DNA from: Lingula anatina
Lineage: Eukaryota > Brachiopoda > Lingulata > Lingulida > Lingulidae
Assembly (NCBI RefSeq): GCF_001039355.2
Contig: NW_019774047.1
Span: forward strand, 234,800-281,160
Length of the DNA: 46,361 nt
Reading direction: 5' to 3'
Of the stretch, positions 9,819-20,780 are shown piece after piece (the stretch's first letter is position 1; every line of letters starts with the position of its first letter). The notes beneath the pieces are model-generated. The model did not search any database, was not told where the DNA came from, and worked only from the letters and a program-made list of their open reading frames with translations. The translations under genes and the position numbers were made by a program.

Positions 9819-10982
9819 GACTGTCACACGCACAACCTAATTTTTACGGGATCTTAAAAAAGTAAGGGGTATGCTATAACGTCTCTAAATAATCTGACTT
9901 TCCTTACAGAGATCTACCGTCACTCAGGAAAGCAGAAAGCCCCCGAAAGCCTTCTGAAAAATAAATGATAATCTAACGCTCTTCCCTTTCTTAAAATCTT
10001 TACATATTACATGTCACGTGGCATCCACTTGGACTTTTTTGACAGCAACTGCTATATTTCGCGTTGTAGTACATGTATTTCGTAAATCTGCAAGCGTTAT
10101 ACCTTTGAAGATCACCTGATACTTCAAAGTACATGAAAATACATGAAAATATTGTTTTTATGTTTACGATCTACCCCCTAATCTTGCCTTGAACTTTGAC
10201 AAAGCGTGGTATAACATGTACAGAGAGACAGGAGATAAAGGGTCATTTTGCTAGAACATATCTATTTACACTTCAAAACGGTCAATCACGATTTCAAAAC
10301 AGGAAAAAGAAGATTATAACACATGTGCTATTTTCACACCAGTCCTGTTATTGAAAACATAAATTTCGAGTTTCCACAAGTGTCGACGCCTCTCTTTCCT
10401 AGGTGACGGGCATAAGTAGATACGTTTTGAGCTTGATACTGCGAGGTCTGCGACACAAATGTGATTAGTATAAAATTTGTATTTTATATGATTTTTGTAA
10501 TGTGTTCTAAGATAAGATATTAGGATATATGTATTTTAGGTTTTATCTTTAAGTTAAAGTTATCTTTACTGGTAAGTTAATTTATACGGTTAAATTTAGA
10601 ATTTCATATATTTAAAACTCTTATTAGTTTATGATATAATTAGTGATTATTGTAAGAAGCAGACATCTTTATAAAATGCTCTTCATAAAACACTCTTCTT
10701 TTTCTTTTTCTTTTTGCTTATTATATTTGAAATCTGAAAAAGTTACTTATATTGATTTATTATATTTCATCTGTTCATTTAGTCATCTCTCAAATGTAAT
10801 ATCATTGCTTTATTTTTTAATATAAAGGTTTTGTATGAGATGTGGATCCGGATACATGTTCCCATATTACTACTGGTGCCTTTTACAATAAATTAAATTT
10901 CTGCTAGACCTTAGTTCATATTCTACCATGAAACATCTTCAAAATTCCAGCAGCGAGTTCACCGGTCTTGCAGACACCCAAG
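9819..10982. other. spacer between sPLA2-A and sPLA2-B
   Basis: Mostly AT-rich with no coding frame. A donor-like CTG|GTAAGT at 10570-10575 and an acceptor TTGCAG ending at 10977, just before the sPLA2-B ATG, could bound a 5'UTR intron. An upstream ATG at 10928 would open a short out-of-frame ORF if it lay in the mRNA. Confidence 0.4.
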
Positions 10983-12290
10983 ATGAGAATGTTACACGTC
11001 GTTGCAAGTAAGTTCACCAACCCAATGCCATAGCTGTTATTTTGTTTGTATCTTTAGATTAAGATTTGATTGCCAATTATCAAACAAATGTCGTAAGGCA
11101 GAGATTACCCGGCAAAGGCAGAATGTTTTATAACGTTACTATAACGTTACCATATCGTTTTTATATAATATAAACTATGGTAACGTTATAATAACGTTAT
11201 GTGTTTGCTGGGTAGCGAAAGTGCAAGTTTTAAAATACACCGTTTCATATCCACACATATCATACAATTTATTTATTTATTTATTTATTTATTTATATGT
11301 AGACCCTGATACCTATTATTTGTCACCAAATAACATCAATATTATTAGATACTTAGTTGGGCTATTTCGTATTCAAGTTTTCCTGTTGGCCAGCTTTGCC
11401 ACAGCTAACCCTCAGAAACGAAACCTGGTGCAATTCAGAAATATGATTAATAATGCAAACATGCGTCCTTCACTGGATTACAACAACTACGGATGCTGGT
11501 GTGGCAAAGGAGGACAGGGACAGCGTCGACGGATTGGACAGGTGGATATTTCAGATTATAATTCATTCAATTTTTTAAAAACTTTTTATAACAACGGGGT
11601 GCATCGACGTTAATGTTTGTGTGCACTCGTTATATACGATAATTTTAAGTAATATTCGATCTAGAATTGATGTAATAGATGTGAATAATTTTATATATCA
11701 AGTTATTTGATACACTCAATGTTCTTTGTTGTGTTTCGTTTTCTTCTGAATAAACTCTGAGCTATCAATTTGACCATTGGAAAGAAAATGGTATTTACTT
11801 GAATAAAATGTCCATTTTTGGTTTTTAAGTCCGAAGAGGTATTTTTCATTTTCACACAGGTGCTGCCAGACACATGATTACTGTTATGATCGTGCAATAA
11901 GAGCCGGCTGCAGCACTTATATTTGGCATATTTATACATACACGCAGAATGGACTGTCTATTACTTGTGGTAATTGTCTATTTGTATCTCGTAGCGTCTG
12001 TGTTTTAATAATGTATGTTGCATCCTTAATGTTTTATTGTTTGTAAGTGTTTTTCTGCAAACTAGTACATTTGTTTGTGGTCAGTTTTCAATGCCAATCA
12101 AATGTATATGTTGCACTGTACTGTACCGCACCATACTTCATTATATTAACTGATGGCTTTTATTTTAGATTCAAGCAAGAATGATATTTGCAACCAAACG
12201 GTCTGCAACTGTGACAAAGCGGCGGTCCAGTGCTTTGCCAGAAACACATACCATTCAAACTTCAAAGATTATGACAAAAGCAAGTGCTAG
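10983..12290 (+). pseudogene. secreted phospholipase A2, copy B, frameshifted in exon 2
   Basis: Same exon plan and intron phases as copies A and C: 10983-11007, 11378-11541, 11860-11969, 12169-12290. It has a signal peptide start (MRMLHVVA), a basic propeptide end QKR before NLVQF, a calcium loop YGCWCGKGG (Trp where Tyr or Phe is usual), an active-site block CCQTHDYCY, a CNCD with the catalytic Asp, and all twelve cysteines when each exon is read in its family frame. Exon 2 is 164 nt, while both paralogues have 166. The two missing bases lie just after GGQG near 11521. Read as it stands, the frame is lost there and meets a TGA at 11875-11877, before the catalytic His. Splice sites, later exons and poly(A) signal look intact, so this is either a recent null allele or an assembly error. 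A second, out-of-frame ATG sits upstream at 10928. Confidence 0.85.
11108..11212. mobile_element. short TA-flanked fold-back element in sPLA2-B intron 1
   Basis: Ends read CCCGGCAAAGGCAGAATG and, inverted, CCCAGCAAACACATAACG, with TA on both sides. The interior repeats TAACGTTA several times on both arms, so nearly the whole 105 bp can fold into a hairpin. A related copy is at 45137-45229. Confidence 0.8.
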
Positions 12291-12504
12291 GCCGACAAAA
12301 CACCATAATTTTATAATTTAAAAGGAGCTTTCTAGTAATTTAGAGGACAACATGTCTTCACTGGAGCCGACAGAAAGCATTAAATCTGTATTTTTGAATT
12401 TTAATTGTAATGTTCTTTCAAGAAAAAAGTTCCGCTTTTGATTATTCGAGGACAGTGACGCCTAATTCCATTTTCAAAATTATTTAATCATTGCTTAAAA
12501 CTTG

Positions 12505-12510
12505 AATAAA
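12505..12510 (+). promoter_or_regulatory. poly(A) signal of sPLA2-B
   Basis: AATAAA 215 bases after the sPLA2-B stop codon. Confidence 0.6.
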
Positions 12511-14458
12511 ATAGCACTTAAGTCTTAACTATTGTCATAAATTCAAAAGTTCGAAGGTACATGTAGTTCTCTTATCTCATAAAGTGTGTTGCCCTCTTAT
12601 ACATGTAGTGCTTTTATTTCTAATTTTGTAAAAAAAAAAAACACGTTATTTCATTCTAATCGAAGAAAGCAGTCAAGATTAAAAATCTAGCAAATGAGTC
12701 ATTGTCGCTTTAAAACGGGAAAATAAGTATGAGTATACAGATATATTTCTTCATTTTCTGTTTTTATTTCTACATTGTAAATAGTTTTATTAAGGAAAAT
12801 GACGGTTTCGGTTTGATAGAGCACAAATATATCGACCACCTGCTCTTTTCTCAGAATAAATTTGAAGGTTTACCTTTTCCTACTACCAAATCCAACGTTG
12901 GAAGTAAGTTATGACAGAAATGTTTAGATGACGAAGGACTTCCACTGTTTATGTTGTAAAACTCCATTCAGACAACCTCGCTTTGTTTTTAGGCCAGCAC
13001 AGCGCTTATACTTAAGAATTCAATTTTTCGTTGTGCCAAAACTAAAAAAGGTACAGTCATGCAAATTTCAGCATTTATTAAAATCATCTCTTTCCTAAAA
13101 TATCCTAAATTCATTGCAGTATCTTCAAAACTGTTGAAGTAATTGTACTTTGGAATGAGTAATTTTTTAAGACACCCGATATACTTGTAGAATAACGATT
13201 TCGCGACCGCTCGAGCACATTCAAAGTACCTACGTGTACTATATGATATACTGGTAGGACCCCTATGTGTACTTTCTGTATACAGAATTTAGTTCAGTTC
13301 ATCAACTGTTCCCAGTCACGAGAGAACTGTAACAATTAGGTCATATTGAAAAGACAGGGCCCAGTTTCAAAAGAAAACTTTAGACAGAAAATTGTTCTTA
13401 ACATTGAGACTAAAAACTTAGTCACTTCTTACCAGGTTAAATCCGTTGTGGCCGCCGAAAAAAAGATAATTAGTGGTCTTAAACATTGTCATTTTATCTT
13501 TTTTGATATGTTTCATCGAATTGGACTACAGTAGCCTTAAAGTGAATACAAACTTTCGGTCCAAAGGTCATTAGTGATATCGGTTCGCTGATCAAATATC
13601 GCCCACAAACTTGAAAGCTTGCCGCATAATTCCCTAATAGACACTGAATAGATTCCTCTCGAGGATTACGCAACAAGCAAGTTTCAAGTGGGTCGCGGAT
13701 CTGTTAGTCCGGGGATCAACTTTGGTTGTGAATACGGCCTTATTGGCAGCACCCCAAAGGAGGCCATCCTACGCAGGATTGGGAACTAGGTTAAGTACTT
13801 CTCACAGACTTCGACTTCGTGCTTACTGCTGTCCGAGATATCAGTTAAAAGTATTTTGTCATACATTCATGCAGCAAGAGAAATCACTACTGTGTGATTA
13901 ATAATAGAGTCGGATTAGAAAAAAGTTGGTAAATTATGTTGGTATAAGCAAGTAATTGGATAGGGCTATCGTTTTATTCGTCCAAGGCATGCTAGAAAAG
14001 GGTCTATCCGTACAGTTTTCATATAGAAGAATAAGATACATACATAAATTATATGCAAACAGATGAATGGATATACGATTCATAATTGAATGATATAGAC
14101 CATCAGTATAACTAACTTTCGAATTATAAACTGACAGAAAATATACAGATAAAATAAACAGCTAGATAAACAGGCCTTAATGATTTAATAAATTAGTGAC
14201 TGATGAAGATATCAATGCATCTGAACAGATGATCCAGTAGGTAAATGAAAACTTGGATGGTTCAAAAAACGAATGATTTTTCCTCACTACACGTTGCCGT
14301 CCCGATTCGCAGGGGGAGGGGGGGGAGGGGGGTCACGCGAACATGACCTCCACCTCTGTACGACATGACCTACCACCTGTCACGTCCCAGCGCCCATCTG
14401 TCTTTGCGGTCGAAACAGGAGAATCTTATCTTCACAGCTGGTCAGATTAGGACGCTAT
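12511..14458. other. spacer between sPLA2-B and sPLA2-C
   Basis: No gene found. It contains a decayed palindromic MITE (13550-13745) and a G-rich run near 14311-14333. The short ATG frames here (12729, 13346) have no supporting features. Confidence 0.5.
13550..13745. mobile_element. MITE family 2, copy A
   Basis: The right end reads AAGTGGGTCGCGGATCTG, then TTAGTCCGGGGATCAAC, then TTGTGAATACGGCC. The centre has CGCTGATCAAATAT and CTTGAAAGCTTGCCGCATAA. The same modules occur in copies at 27859, 42450 and 43651. The left end is eroded. Confidence 0.75.
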
Positions 14459-14522
14459 GTCTATAAATTATGATACAGATCAAAATTCGGACTTTTGACG
14501 GAAAAGACTTGTCCTAGCTAAG
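14459..14522 (+). promoter_or_regulatory. core promoter and 5'UTR exon of sPLA2-C
   Basis: A TATA box, TCTATAAATTA (14460-14470), is followed about 50 bases later by a consensus donor, CTAAG|GTAAGAG (14522/14523). The acceptor CCTTAG ends at 14733, 39 bases before the ATG. A start of transcription near 14490 would give a 5'UTR exon of about 30 nt. Upstream lie a GATA-type CTTATCT and a CAGCTG E-box (14421-14440), which is suggestive only. Confidence 0.6.
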
Positions 14523-14772
14523 GTAAGAGAAGTTGCCGAACAGACTGTGGGCGAATTGCGATATAATTGCTGTTATGTACATGTACCAGTAGTCAGTACC
14601 TTTATTTGGAATATCAAATAAATAACTCAACATTTTAGCTGAAATCAGTCCGTGTGTTTTCTATATGATCAAATTGGTAATCGGCAATAACTTCATTAAA
14701 TCAACTACATATTTTTTCGGTGCGGTTCCTTAGAAACGGGTACCCGCCTTTGGAACAACACAACTGGCCAAA

Positions 14773-15517
14773 ATGAAGTTCACTTTCAACTTGGTTGCTT
14801 TAGGTAGGTCACTGTGTTTGTGGCTCTTTACCTTTAGTGCAGTCAATACCATTACTTTATATGCACGAATGTGGAAAACACTTATCTTTGATTACAACCA
14901 ATGTCATTAACAAGAACCTCACTTTTTGACTGAAAACCTTGTTGACAACAATGAGAATGGGATTTATCTTAGTAATGGAAATGAACGTGACCCCCTGAGC
15001 TTTACATCTGACACGTAAGTGGCACCTACTTAAATTCTAGTCATCCATATCAATAAGTTTTTCCCATTTAATGTGCATACATGTATAAGGAGATTTGAAA
15101 ATGATGAACCTGCCACAAATCTGATCTGAAACTCATGAAGTGTTTTCTACATTTTTGGCTGTTTTACCATATACTTATATCGGTAACGTCAATGTTAGAG
15201 CGCAATTACCTTTCAGCGTTAAAGTTAGGATATGAAACCACACAAATACACATACTGTTTACTGTATATCTTTAATCTATCTATCTAACATTTTGTCGAA
15301 ATTGAAACCAATAGTTTTTAAATTTTTCAGTCGTGCTGTCAGCGGCACTGATTGAAGCTAAACCCCACAAGCGCAACATTGCGCAGTTCGGTGCCATGAT
15401 TAGCATAGCTACCGGCCGCTCTCCCTTCGACTACAACAACTATGGCTGCTTTTGCGGTGTTGGCGGGCAGGGCACGCCCATAGATGGCGTTGACAGGTTG
15501 GTCTCTCTCTCTCTCTT

Positions 15518-15557
<40 letters not shown>

Positions 15558-17008
15558 CCTGTGCATGCGTGCGTTCGTGCGTGTTAGTTCAAAGCACGAT
15601 TCATTCAAGCACCCATTTGTCATTGTATTTCAATCAAATCAAATACACATTTATATATTGTTTTATAAGTTTGCATGTTGATTAATTTCAGTCTGTTTCT
15701 TTTATTAAATCATTTCTGACGAAAATGTTCAAACCACTTTAAAAGATTTCAAACAAATGAAAAATAAACATAGTCTAGTCTTTTGGGACATTTTAGAGTG
15801 CCCCGTCATGTCCTCTTGTACATGTATTAGGCAATGCTGGCGCTTAAGAGAATTAAAACGTGTAAGATGAAAAATTATTTATTTATTTCGTTTATTAAGA
15901 TGCTGCCAGGCACACGATAGCTGCTACACAGCGGCGACAGCCTCCGGTTGTAATACATATCTCGATTTCTACCATTTTACCAGTAAAGACAAAACAATCA
16001 CGTGCGGTGAGTAGGCACTATCTATTATACCCCCGTCACACTTATTCGGAATCAGCAGGAACCAAAAAGAATGAGGCTGAATGAAGCACCACATTCGGGA
16101 AAAAAGTTCAAATTGACTTTAATTCTTGTAAGAGTACCGTTGGAATACTCAGAATGCGCTTGAATTCGCCTGGAATGATAAGTGCACTTTCGGCTGTATT
16201 AGCTCTCAAATGCAGTTCGAATGTAGTTGGAAAACAAGGAATATCTATAAATAGACTATAATGCTGTAAGAAGGCAGTAAGAATATTTAGAATATACTTT
16301 GAATGGCGTACTAGTGTAGTTCGATTGCTGGCAGAATGTTTCGAACGTTGCCAGAATGCCGTGAGAATATTTAAAATGCAGTCTTTTTAGTGTAGTTAGA
16401 ATACTATTCAAATGCCATTCAATAATTTTCTACTTGGAATGCACTTCGAAAGTTTTTAACATTCGGGCCGACCACAAGAATGGGTAAAAATATTTGAAAT
16501 GCACTCGGAATTTTCAGAATGCTCTTTGAATATCCAGGAATGCACAAAGAATTGTCTTTCCGACGGCATTCTTGCTTATTCTGCCTCTAGTGTGACGTGG
16601 GTATAATACAGAAATCTCCGTTAATCTTTTTTCTTTTTGCACTAAATTTGTGGTACAAGTGGAATGAGCAACGGGATGGAGAATGTAATTAACTATTTAA
16701 TTATGTGAGCGGATATATATATATTGTTGCGTGGAAGCATAACTGTTCTGGAGTTGACATATACTCCCTGATACATAATCACCCACACCAAAGTATTCGC
16801 AGATGCATGCGTGCCATAATGACTTAAACGGATCAGATATACTTTCACAAGACAAAATAAGTTTTTATTTATTCATTCATTTTTTACGGCATTTCCAGAT
16901 TCCAGTCAAAATGACGCGTGTGAACAGAGTATCTGTAACTGTGACAAGGTGGCCGTGGAATGCTTCGCCAAGAACATTTACCGTAAAAAGCACAAGGGAA
17001 AGTGCTAG
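14773..17008 (+). CDS. secreted phospholipase A2, copy C (4 coding exons)
   Basis: Coding exons are 14773-14803, 15331-15496, 15900-16006 and 16899-17008, for 137 residues. The start has a hydrophobic signal peptide ([10 protein letters not shown]...). The propeptide ends HKR before NIAQF. The calcium loop is YGCFCGVGG, the active-site block CCQAHDSCY, and the second catalytic Asp is in CNCD. The protein ends KHKGKC. Twelve cysteines match the six core disulfides. The Cys11-Cys77 pair of group I is absent. Exon 3 is one codon shorter than in A and B. Phases 1, 2, 1 are shared. All donors and acceptors are GT-AG, and the ATG lies in a good context (AAAATGA). Intron 2 begins with a CT microsatellite right after the donor, and intron 3 carries a 580-bp MITE. 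It should encode an active secreted enzyme. Its in vivo substrate is unknown. Confidence 0.94.
15502..15553. repeat. CT microsatellite abutting a 5' splice site
   Basis: Begins about six bases into sPLA2-C intron 2, directly after the GTTGGT donor. On the minus strand it creates an artificial Glu-Arg frame. Confidence 0.95.
16025..16606. mobile_element. MITE-like element in sPLA2-C intron 3
   Basis: Outer ends TTATACCCCCGTCACACT and AGTGTGACGTGGGTATAA are inverted with one mismatch. The interior is filled with irregular repeats of GAATGC/GAATG and their complements, and there is no coding frame. It accounts for about two thirds of the 892-bp intron. I could not fix the target-site duplication. 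Confidence 0.85.
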
Positions 17009-17201
17009 GCGGCACCCACTACTACCGAATGATAGAATAGTGGAAACTAGAACCATTATTCTAACTGCCCAGCTAGACATTTGATGCATTTCCAAAAGTG
17101 GTTTTCAAACAAGACGCTTGAAAATTAAAATAACAAAACTTAATTTTTTCTTAGTAAAAAAAACACACACAACCTGTATGTATCATTCAGTTTCGCCACA
17201 A

Positions 17202-17207
17202 AATAAA
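17202..17207 (+). promoter_or_regulatory. poly(A) signal of sPLA2-C
   Basis: AATAAA 194 bases after the TAG stop. Confidence 0.6.
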
Positions 17208-18036
17208 TCACTATACAGACAATGCAACGTTTTTGTTTGTAGAATGCCGATTGGAAATTACGGGTTTGCGCTACTTACTATCAACTCCATACTTAAATTG
17301 ACGTGCACAGTGACATTTGGTTCATTTTTCTTTTTATAGGGGGGGAAATACTTTTTTTCAACTTCTTATTGCCAAAATCATTTCACATTCTGCTCGATGG
17401 TCAGTTTTGTCACTTTTACCAAAATACGTAATAAACACTTTCATTTTTTTTCCACTTCTACAGGACTTTTTAGTTTTATCGAACACTTTGATCACTAACC
17501 CTTACACGGACTTCACCGTTTGTTAGGATTGTCAGCTAGCAGATGGCGTATGGAGGTAAGCAGTGCCGCATAACTCTCCAAGACACTTTTTCATTTTAAG
17601 AAACCACATTAACAGCCGTTTAAAGTAATAATTTATTGTTCATATGCGCTAAACGAAACATTTTCACTTTTGTGAACTCTCTTAACAAGAATGCATGATC
17701 TATGCAAACTAAAACGCGATGCATTAAAATGATGTATGCTAAAATCCACAAAGAAACCATTAGAACCTGCTTGCTGTACTTCTGAAAATTTGATTAAATA
17801 TCACATCAGAGCTGATTCTTTCACCGGATATAGTTTTTTGAGTTTTACTGAAAGTCGCACATTGTTCTGTCAAGTGAAAAATAAAATTTTCACAGCAACC
17901 AAATCAACGACCTAAGAAGATTCACTGTCCAAAATTTAGGTTATCTCTCAAATCTAAGCAGAGCTGAGTACCAGCTACTTCATTTTTAAACTTCTGCATG
18001 TGCATGCTTATTGAACTCAGATATTCAGCAACAAGT
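17208..18036. other. convergent spacer between sPLA2-C and CIAO2B
   Basis: No gene seen. The complement of AATAAA at 17631-17636 may be the CIAO2B poly(A) signal, which would give a 3'UTR of about 0.8 kb. Confidence 0.4.
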
Positions 18037-18445
18037 TTGTCACCATAGTCAGGCCAATTAGCCACAGTGTCACAAGTGTCACAGTGTCAACCATCTTCCA
18101 TTGTATCAAAGATGTCATCTTGTCAACAATGGCGCTCTAATTTGCCATTTTGTCACCGGTCTATTTTTTCACCAATATTACTTTATACTGTCAATATGTC
18201 AAATACTTGAGTGAAAGTTTTCAGGATTATGCCCGGTTGCAGGATTTTCAGTCTTCATTTTGATCATTCTTTTTCAAATGGTCTAAATGCAATCAGAAAT
18301 TGCAAACTACGCTTTCAGAATTTTCAATATTTACAACTTTCGCCCACGCAAATATGTCACACTGTCACCAATGTCACTTAATGCTGCCCAAGTATATCAC
18401 TGTTATCATCTTGTCACCTATGGCAACCATGTTGTCACAGAGTCA
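18037..18445. repeat. cluster of TGTCA motifs next to the CIAO2B stop
   Basis: Fourteen TGTCA pentamers (mostly TGTCAC) occur in about 410 bp at irregular spacing, with none of the order of a simple tandem array. On the CIAO2B sense strand these are TGACA, within its probable 3'UTR. Confidence 0.6.
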
Positions 18446-18459
18446 CCCATGACACCTCC

Positions 18460-20780
18460 TCACTCTGATGATGTCTTGTTTGATGACAGGCACTGGTTGA
18501 CAACTTCTAACAGGTGGCTGTTTTCTAAGGCTGCTGCAACACGTTCTTTGTCTGCCAGCTGCTTGTTCACTGGAAAAAGTTCATATTATTATGCCATAAT
18601 ACATATAAACCATCATAATAATCAATGTTAAACCATGTAAACTCTGGATAAGTTACAAGAGTATATGTAGTGAAAGTTAGTGCTTTTAAATTTGTATCCT
18701 CAGTTAAGTGAGTTTTAATGCCTTAGGATTTATTTAATCAATCTCAATAAAAATATTAACATCAGTTTAAATTAAATGTTAGTTACTCTTTTTTTTTTTT
18801 TGCTGTGTAGTAATGGTGACATCACTGAAGCATATTAACTTGACACTGAGCCAGATCTGTATGACTTTTGTACTTGGGCAGTGGTAGAGGATTTGAGGTA
18901 CCAAAAATTATCTAACATGAGAAGGGTTTGCAATAATCTTTCCCCTCTACTGGTATACTAGTACATGATTTTTACAGTCAATATAATTCTTCATTCTTTT
19001 ATTTTCTATTTGAAAGACAACACACCTGCTTCCTCTGAGGCATGGGTCCCTGGGGTGATTCTAACATCTACCTAAAATATATATATTTAATATTGACCAA
19101 CTGATTATCCCCTTATGAAAATCACACATTTATTAGCTTTTTTTCTATTCCTTATTTTTAAACTCTTTCTATATCTAGCCTTTATAGTAAGGCATATGTC
19201 TTCACTGACTTAACATGTTGTATTGTTTTTGTATGGTAGTTAAAGGATCTACAATTTCAAGCAAGCAAAACATAACCTGATAATTTTATGAAGCTTACTG
19301 ACAATCACTCCGTTTTAAACACTCTAAACTCAAAATAACCTCAGCTATATTTGCTGAAGCAGAAAAAATACAGTAACTATATTTTCTGGCATTTCCCACA
19401 TTTCAACTCTGCTAAAAGACACATACATATACATGTACACACACACAAACACACACACACACACACACACACAGGAATATGAACGCAGGCCACCTGTAAA
19501 CAACAGAATGGTCCCTTTCACTTATTTTTCCATCCATTATTTTTTTTTACCTTAAACCTGTTGGGTAAAGACCTGAGTAACTTCACTCTTATGGACAGTC
19601 CTATCAGCGTGGCCATACTACAGTGAGGTATGGTGGGAGTGAAGTCCACCATCACACGGTTTTGTGCATTGTCCACCTGCAAAGAAAAAATAATTTACTG
19701 ACATCGACTTTCTTCTCTTCACAGGCAAATGAGACGGGAGGGCTCCAAGTACCGCCCCTCCCCCTCCAAACACACATACTGTACTCACACATGCTCTTTT
19801 ATGCCAATAACTGGCTACAAATCATCCACTTATCTGGGAGATATGAAAAAATTTATGCAACTTTAGTGAGAGATTAACATCAGGGAAATAAAACAAAATT
19901 CATATTTCACCTTTTTAATTAGTGAGAGATTTATGTCATGGAAAAATAAAATTAATTTTAGTGTGAGATTAAAATAATCAAAGTCATATACTCACATGTA
20001 CACGAGAATTCTCTACCACATTTAACTCCTCCAGGGACAGTGGGTGCTCCGGATCATTGATGTTACGGATAAGATGTGGTGACAGTTAAAGAAACATTTA
20101 AATATAAAAATAATAATAATTCATTCTGATCTTATTGACATAGACTAGTACGATACATTTGTAGGCTTTTCAATACAGTACATGTATATGTAGTGTATAT
20201 GGACAAAACAAATACACATACTTCATGCAAAGTGTCTCATACAACTTCTTGCTACTAGCTGTAGTAGCAGTACTGTATATGTACATGTATATGTATATGT
20301 ATGTACTACCACTGTGAAGTTTTTAACATACATGTAGTGTATGAAAAGCTCACTTTGATCAAACATGCCACGTAGCAATATTTTAGGTAAGAATTTGGTT
20401 TATAAGATAATTATCGAAAGGGTTTCTGATGTCAGTTATTAGTACTCCATGGCCAAACTATGATATTCTGTGTGAAAAGGGACATAATAAAAAGTGTTAT
20501 AAATATGCTGTTCTGTGGTAAACCAAGATTTCTCTTTCGATCTAGAAAGCAGTGTAACATGCCGTGGGTGAAGAGTTTGCAAGATTGTCGGAAAGCTGAA
20601 GGAGTATTTAAGCTATCCTCAACACCTACCCTAAACGTAGAACACTTAAAATGAAAGGATATCAAATATTTCTCTGCCGTCTATCTCGTCCACAACATCG
20701 TCGTCTTCTTCGGCATGAGTTATCTCGCGCGCACTCGCTTTCTGGTGAATTTCTGGATTCACATTCTCAAGAATCGGCAT
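18460..20780 (-). CDS. CIAO2B: CIAO2B (FAM96B/MIP18), cytosolic Fe-S targeting subunit, 5 exons
   Basis: CIAO2B works with CIAO1 and MMS19 to hand iron-sulfur clusters to cytosolic and nuclear apoproteins such as polymerases and helicases. Exons on the minus strand are 20780-20663, 20075-19996, 19676-19551, 19071-19026 and 18569-18460, giving 159 residues (human about 163). The start reads [13 protein letters not shown], then an acidic linker ([12 protein letters not shown]), then [22 protein letters not shown], the MIP18 (DUF59) domain start. [16 protein letters not shown] follows with the conserved Cys near residue 85, then [27 protein letters not shown], and NQCL near the end. All junctions keep frame. 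Introns 2 to 4 are GT-AG. Intron 1 is AT-AC. It is convergent with sPLA2-C. The N-terminal tail is shorter and less Gly-rich than in mammals. The stop is TGA at 18462-18460. Confidence 0.96.
19440..19472. repeat. CA microsatellite in CIAO2B intron 3
   Basis: About fifteen CA units with one AA interruption. Confidence 0.9.
20076..20662 (-). other. U12-type AT-AC intron of CIAO2B (intron 1)
   Basis: On the minus strand the intron opens ATATCCTTT, the U12 AT-AC donor consensus, and ends CAC. A branch-site-like TTCTTTAAC (20085-20093) lies about 10 bases before the acceptor, as in minor-spliceosome introns, and there is no AG acceptor at the join. Splicing here rebuilds a GAT (Asp) codon and gives REIFD-LIRNIND, exactly the family sequence. 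No GT-AG pair nearby does so. It is 587 nt long. Confidence 0.9.

Noticed and set aside
15339-15681. Arg-Glu-rich minus frame and Ser-Leu-rich plus frame
   Set aside because: They are artefacts of the CT microsatellite and the antisense of sPLA2-C exon 2.
18287-18631. 114-codon plus-strand frame
   Set aside because: It overlaps the last CIAO2B exon on the other strand and is its shadow.
20432-20665. Open frames on both strands around 20432-20665
   Set aside because: They lie in the CIAO2B AT-AC intron and do not extend the CIAO2B reading frame.
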